The notes under the pieces: model-generated
The model's input: the letters and a program-made list of their open reading frames with translations, nothing else
Database searches by the model: none
Told to the model about the DNA's origin: nothing
NCBI RefSeq assembly: GCF_004214935.1
Contig: NZ_SFCC01000002.1
Coordinates: forward strand, 372,001-436,000
Origin: Amycolatopsis suaedae
GTDB lineage: Bacteria > Actinomycetota > Actinomycetes > Mycobacteriales > Pseudonocardiaceae
Direction: 5' to 3'
Length of the DNA stretch: 64,000 nucleotides
Translations under genes and position numbers: made by a program
Part shown: piece after piece, positions 60,854-64,000 of the stretch
How the letters are laid out: every line of letters begins with the position of its first letter
Numbering within the stretch: position 1 is the first letter of the stretch

Positions 60854-61392
60854 CGTCTACTGTGGACAACCCTGTGGAAGAACCGTCCGGCCTGGGGAAA
60901 ACCCGGTCCTGGCGGGACTACTCCGAGCTGGGGATCTGCCTGCTGCTGCTCGCGGTCGGAGTGCTCGTGCTCACCGACACGCTGACCATGTCGGCCGACT
61001 TCACCCAGCGCGGGCCGGTCGGCCCGAAGACCGTGCCGATCATCGTCGGCGCCGGGCTGATCGTGGTGTCCCTGCTGCTGGCCAGGGATGTGCTGCGGGG
61101 CGGCAGGGGCGAGGCCGAGGCCGGTGAGGACGTCGACCTGTCCGCGCCGACCGACTGGCGCACGGTGCTGATGCTGTCCGGCGCGTTCCTGGTGAACGCG
61201 GCGCTCATCGATACCGTCGGTTTCCCGATCTCCTCCACGATCATGTTCTGGGGTTCGGCCTACGCACTGGGCAGCCGCAACCACGTGCGGGATCCGCTGA
61301 TCGCCGCCGTGGTGTCGGTGGTGACCTGGCTGGTGTTCAACGAGCTGCTCGGAGTTCCGCTGCCCGGCGGCCCGCTGATGGGAGCGTTCTGA
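60850..61392 (+). CDS. tctB: Tripartite tricarboxylate transporter small subunit TctB
   Basis: A 180-residue membrane protein with four helices (about 25-45, 57-75, 97-120 and 137-160). It has the [16 protein letters not shown] loop, typical of TctB. It partners TctA in the transport core. The start overlaps tctC by 4 bp and the stop shares one base with the tctA start, so the operon is fully coupled. A variant of the recurrent palindrome (tctactgtggac) sits in its first codons. Confidence 0.9.
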   Translation: MTSTVDNPVEEPSGLGKTRSWRDYSELGICLLLLAVGVLVLTDTLTMSADFTQRGPVGPKTVPIIVGAGLIVVSLLLARDVLRGGRGEAEAGEDVDLSAPTDWRTVLMLSGAFLVNAALIDTVGFPISSTIMFWGSAYALGSRNHVRDPLIAAVVSVVTWLVFNELLGVPLPGGPLMGAF

Positions 61393-62897
61393 TGGATGCG
61401 ATCAACAACCTCATCGACGGGTTCGGTACGGCGCTGACCCCGCAGCACCTGCTGTTCGCCGCCATTGGCGTCATCCTCGGCACCGCGATCGGCGTGCTGC
61501 CCGGTATCGGCCCGGCCATGGCGGTCGCGTTGCTGCTGCCGGTCACCTACGGCCTGGACCCGACGGCGGCGTTCATCATGTTCGCCGGTATCTACTACGG
61601 CGGCATGTTCGGCGGGTCGACCACGTCGATCCTGTTGAACACGCCCGGTGAGAGCGCGGCGGTGGTCGCCGCGATCGACGGAAATCCCATGGCCCGCAAG
61701 GGAAGGGGATCGCAGGCACTGGCCGCCGCCGCGATCGGGCACTTCGTCGGCGGCATCCTCGGCACGATCGCGCTGGTGCTGCTGGCGCCGACGGTCGCGT
61801 CGCTGGCCGTGGGCATCGGCGCGCCGGACTTCTTCGCCCTCATGGTGCTCGCGTTCATCGCGGTCACCTCGGTGCTGGGCCGGTCCCGCATCCGCGGGTT
61901 CGCCTCGTTGCTGATCGGGTTGACGATCGGCCTGGTCGGCCTGGACGAGATGACCGGGCAGTCGCGGCTCACGTTCGGCTCGCTGCACCTCGCCGACGGC
62001 ATCGACATCGTGATCGTCGCGGTCGGCCTGTTCGCCGTCGGCGAGTCGCTGTGGGTGGCCGCGCACCTGCGCGGCCGGCCGGCGGAGGCCATTCCGGTCG
62101 GCAGGCCGTGGCTGTCCAAAGCGGACATCCGGCGGACGTGGAAGCCGTGGCTGCGCGGTCCGTTCATCGGCTTCCCGATGGGTGCGATCCCGGCGGGTGG
62201 CGCGGAGATCCCGACGTTCCTGTCCTACGTCACCGAGAAGCGGCTGTCCAAGAACCACGACGAGTTCGGCAAGGGCGCCATCGAGGGTGTCGCCGGGCCG
62301 GAGTCGACGTCGAGCGCGTCAGCAGCCGGAACGCTGGTGTCGATGCTGACGCTCGGCCTGCCGACGACCGCCGTCGCCGCGGTGATGCTGGCGGCGTTCC
62401 AGCAGTACGGCATCCAGCCGGGACCGCTGCTGTTCGAGCGGGAGTCCGAGCTGGTGTGGGCGCTGATCGCCAGCCTGTTCGTCGGTCTGGTGCTGTTGCT
62501 GGTGGTCAACCTGCCGCTGGCGCCGGTGTGGGCCAAGCTGCTGCGGATTCCGCGGCCGTACCTGTACGCGGGCATCCTGTTCTTCGCCAGCGTCGGTGCC
62601 TACGCCGTCGGTGGCGAGGTGGTGGACCTGCTGCTGTTGTTCGTGATCGGCCTGATCGGGTTCGCCATGCGCCGGTACGGCCTTCCGGTGCTGCCGGCGA
62701 TCATCGGCGTGATCCTGGGGCCGAGTGCCGAGCAACAGCTGCGCCGCGCGTTGCAGCTGTCCGACGGCGACCCGGCAGGCCTGGTGAACTCGCCGATGGC
62801 GATCGTGATCTACGTGATCATCGCGGTGCTGCTGGCGTGGCCGTTGCTGCGCAAGCTGCGTAAGCCACGGGACCGTCAGCCGGTGGGCACCAGGTAG
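61392..62897 (+). CDS. tctA: Tripartite tricarboxylate transporter large subunit TctA
   Basis: A 501-residue permease with about ten helices. Family motifs are [59 protein letters not shown] and [35 protein letters not shown]. Together with TctB and TctC it would import citrate or a related acid using an ion gradient. Its 3' end overlaps the convergent membrane protein by 22 bp. Confidence 0.94.
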   Translation: MDAINNLIDGFGTALTPQHLLFAAIGVILGTAIGVLPGIGPAMAVALLLPVTYGLDPTAAFIMFAGIYYGGMFGGSTTSILLNTPGESAAVVAAIDGNPMARKGRGSQALAAAAIGHFVGGILGTIALVLLAPTVASLAVGIGAPDFFALMVLAFIAVTSVLGRSRIRGFASLLIGLTIGLVGLDEMTGQSRLTFGSLHLADGIDIVIVAVGLFAVGESLWVAAHLRGRPAEAIPVGRPWLSKADIRRTWKPWLRGPFIGFPMGAIPAGGAEIPTFLSYVTEKRLSKNHDEFGKGAIEGVAGPESTSSASAAGTLVSMLTLGLPTTAVAAVMLAAFQQYGIQPGPLLFERESELVWALIASLFVGLVLLLVVNLPLAPVWAKLLRIPRPYLYAGILFFASVGAYAVGGEVVDLLLLFVIGLIGFAMRRYGLPVLPAIIGVILGPSAEQQLRRALQLSDGDPAGLVNSPMAIVIYVIIAVLLAWPLLRKLRKPRDRQPVGTR

Positions 62898-64000
62898 AGC
62901 CGGTCGTCGGCGAGCATCGGAGCGGAGATGGGCCACGATGCCAGGGCGTTCGACGGTGGTGTGCCGCCGAGTTGCCGCACCAGCTGGAAGTCGAGGTGGC
63001 GCGGCCGGACGCCCTGGTCGAAGAAGGCGAAGTTGACGTTGAGCACCCCGCGGGCGATCCGGGAGGCGCCGGCCTGGCGTTCGGCCAGTGCCTCCCGGAA
63101 CAACCCGCGATCGGAGAAGACGTCGGTCACCGGGCAGTCGCAGGCGTACGCGAGCGCGCCGATCTCGCCGTGGCTGCCGACCGGCCGTCCGCCGGTCAAC
63201 TGCCGGACCTGCTCGCCGATGTCCAGGTACTGGGCGCTGCTGGTGTAGTTCGTGGTGATCGGCGCGTACCGCCTCGGCAGTTCCGGAACGGCGTAGCTGA
63301 CGGCGCTCGCGGCGACCAGACCGACGCAGGCGAGCTGGAACGGTCCGGGAAGGCGCGCCGCGAGTGCACAGCAGAACACGGTGGCCGCGACGATGGTCGG
63401 ACCGTAGTACCAGTGGTACGGCGGCACGGTCAGCCCGACGTACACCACGAAGTAGGCGATCCCGCCAGCCGCGAGTGCCGCGAACGGCAGCGGGGCGCGG
63501 TCGCGCCGGAGTATCCACAATGGACACAACAGGACGGCGAGTGCGACCGGAGCCAGCGAGAGGGCGGTCGCGGCGGGGAACGCCTCCCAGTACATCAGCA
63601 GGCCGTTGCCGAACGTCCATTCGTTCCACGCCCGTTTGGCGCCCTGCAATGTCTTGATGACCAGCGTGTCCGGGACCAGGCCGCCCAGCGTCACCCAGCT
63701 GAACAGGAACCAGGGCCCGGTGACCAGCGCCGCGCCGAGCACGCTGCGCCCGGCATCGGCCCAGAACCGTTTGCGGGCAACGAAGATCACCGCGACGAAC
63801 ACCAGCAGGTCCAGCCGTACCAGCGCCACCGCCCCCGCGACGCAGCCGAACGCCAATGGCCGGCGTTCGCCAGCTAGTACGAGCAGCCAGGCCAGACCGG
63901 TCGCGCCGAGCGCGACCTCCAGGCCGATCGACGAGATCAGCAGCGGATTGACCAGCAACGCGGCGACCGTCAGCCCGGCGAACCAGCCGGGCAGCCCGGT
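62876..64000 (-). CDS. Multi-span membrane glycosyltransferase-like protein (5' truncated at window edge)
   Basis: At least 375 residues read open to base 64000, so the N-terminus is outside the window. It has about eight hydrophobic spans, then an extracellular domain with [55 protein letters not shown]. The layout and the C-terminal SHGEIG...C-DCPVTD...DRG block recall GT-C enzymes that use polyprenyl-sugar donors, such as arabinofuranosyltransferases of the actinobacterial wall. No GT-C catalytic motif is visible because that part lies beyond the edge. The family call is tentative. Confidence 0.6.
   Translation of the reverse strand, partial: TGLPGWFAGLTVAALLVNPLLISSIGLEVALGATGLAWLLVLAGERRPLAFGCVAGAVALVRLDLLVFVAVIFVARKRFWADAGRSVLGAALVTGPWFLFSWVTLGGLVPDTLVIKTLQGAKRAWNEWTFGNGLLMYWEAFPAATALSLAPVALAVLLCPLWILRRDRAPLPFAALAAGGIAYFVVYVGLTVPPYHWYYGPTIVAATVFCCALAARLPGPFQLACVGLVAASAVSYAVPELPRRYAPITTNYTSSAQYLDIGEQVRQLTGGRPVGSHGEIGALAYACDCPVTDVFSDRGLFREALAERQAGASRIARGVLNVNFAFFDQGVRPRHLDFQLVRQLGGTPPSNALASWPISAPMLADDRLYLVPTG

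Overview
The window is high-GC DNA with dense, often overlapping genes, many GTG starts and actinobacterial families: PE/PPE/EspG and WXG100-type ESX proteins, eukaryotic-type Ser/Thr kinases, DUF397 with an XRE/DUF5753 regulator, DUF574-type methyltransferases, GH25 lysozymes and a SigE-family sigma factor. This points to a filamentous actinomycete, most likely of the Pseudonocardiaceae (inference from gene families, not from a marker gene).

Layout. 1-5.8 kb: tail of an unknown gene, a secreted GDPD phosphodiesterase, a TAXI-TRAP transporter and purD. 5.9-14.6 kb: an ESX accessory block without core secretion machinery, namely PE-like / DUF3558 lipoprotein / PPE-like / EspG, then two receptor kinases on the other strand, then a WXG100-like protein and a WXG-SLT muralytic fusion. 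15-21.9 kb: L,D-transpeptidase, aminotransferase, two DUF574 methyltransferases, HAD phosphatase, threonine aldolase, and a sigma factor with a membrane partner. 22-28 kb: TetR regulator, purB, a polar amino-acid ABC transporter with two binding proteins, MOSC protein. 28-37.6 kb: hypothetical gene, SAM hydroxide adenosyltransferase, a Cys-ending leader peptide before a TauE/SafE exporter, deacetylase, MBL hydrolase, ArsR/MFS pair, and convergent ALDH and GMC oxidoreductase. 38-45 kb: purSQ, an asymmetric heterodimeric ABC exporter, purL. 45-57 kb: pentapeptide-repeat protein, membrane protein, two GH25 lysozymes, a T7SS-associated protein, a sterol-carrier-like protein, a methyltransferase/XRE/DUF397 module, purFM, arfB and vanZ. 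57.4-64 kb: a CitAB-type two-component system divergent from tctCBA, then a truncated membrane protein.

Seven purine genes (purD, B, S, Q, L, F, M) are spread over 52 kb as five transcription units. PurS, PurQ and the short PurL should form one FGAM synthase. The cell-wall theme is strong: a secreted WXG-SLT enzyme, an L,D-transpeptidase, two lysozymes and two receptor kinases.

The most unusual content is non-coding. A MITE-like repeat family bounded by small hairpins occurs four times, each just after the 3' end of a gene. One copy appears to have separated purB from its terminator and is flanked by an 18-bp direct repeat. Another has 53-bp terminal inverted repeats and two opposed tandem arrays inside. 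A 13-bp palindrome (RTCCANNNTGGAC) recurs eleven times. Several genes look leaderless, with a TANNNT hexamer 6-7 nt before the start codon.
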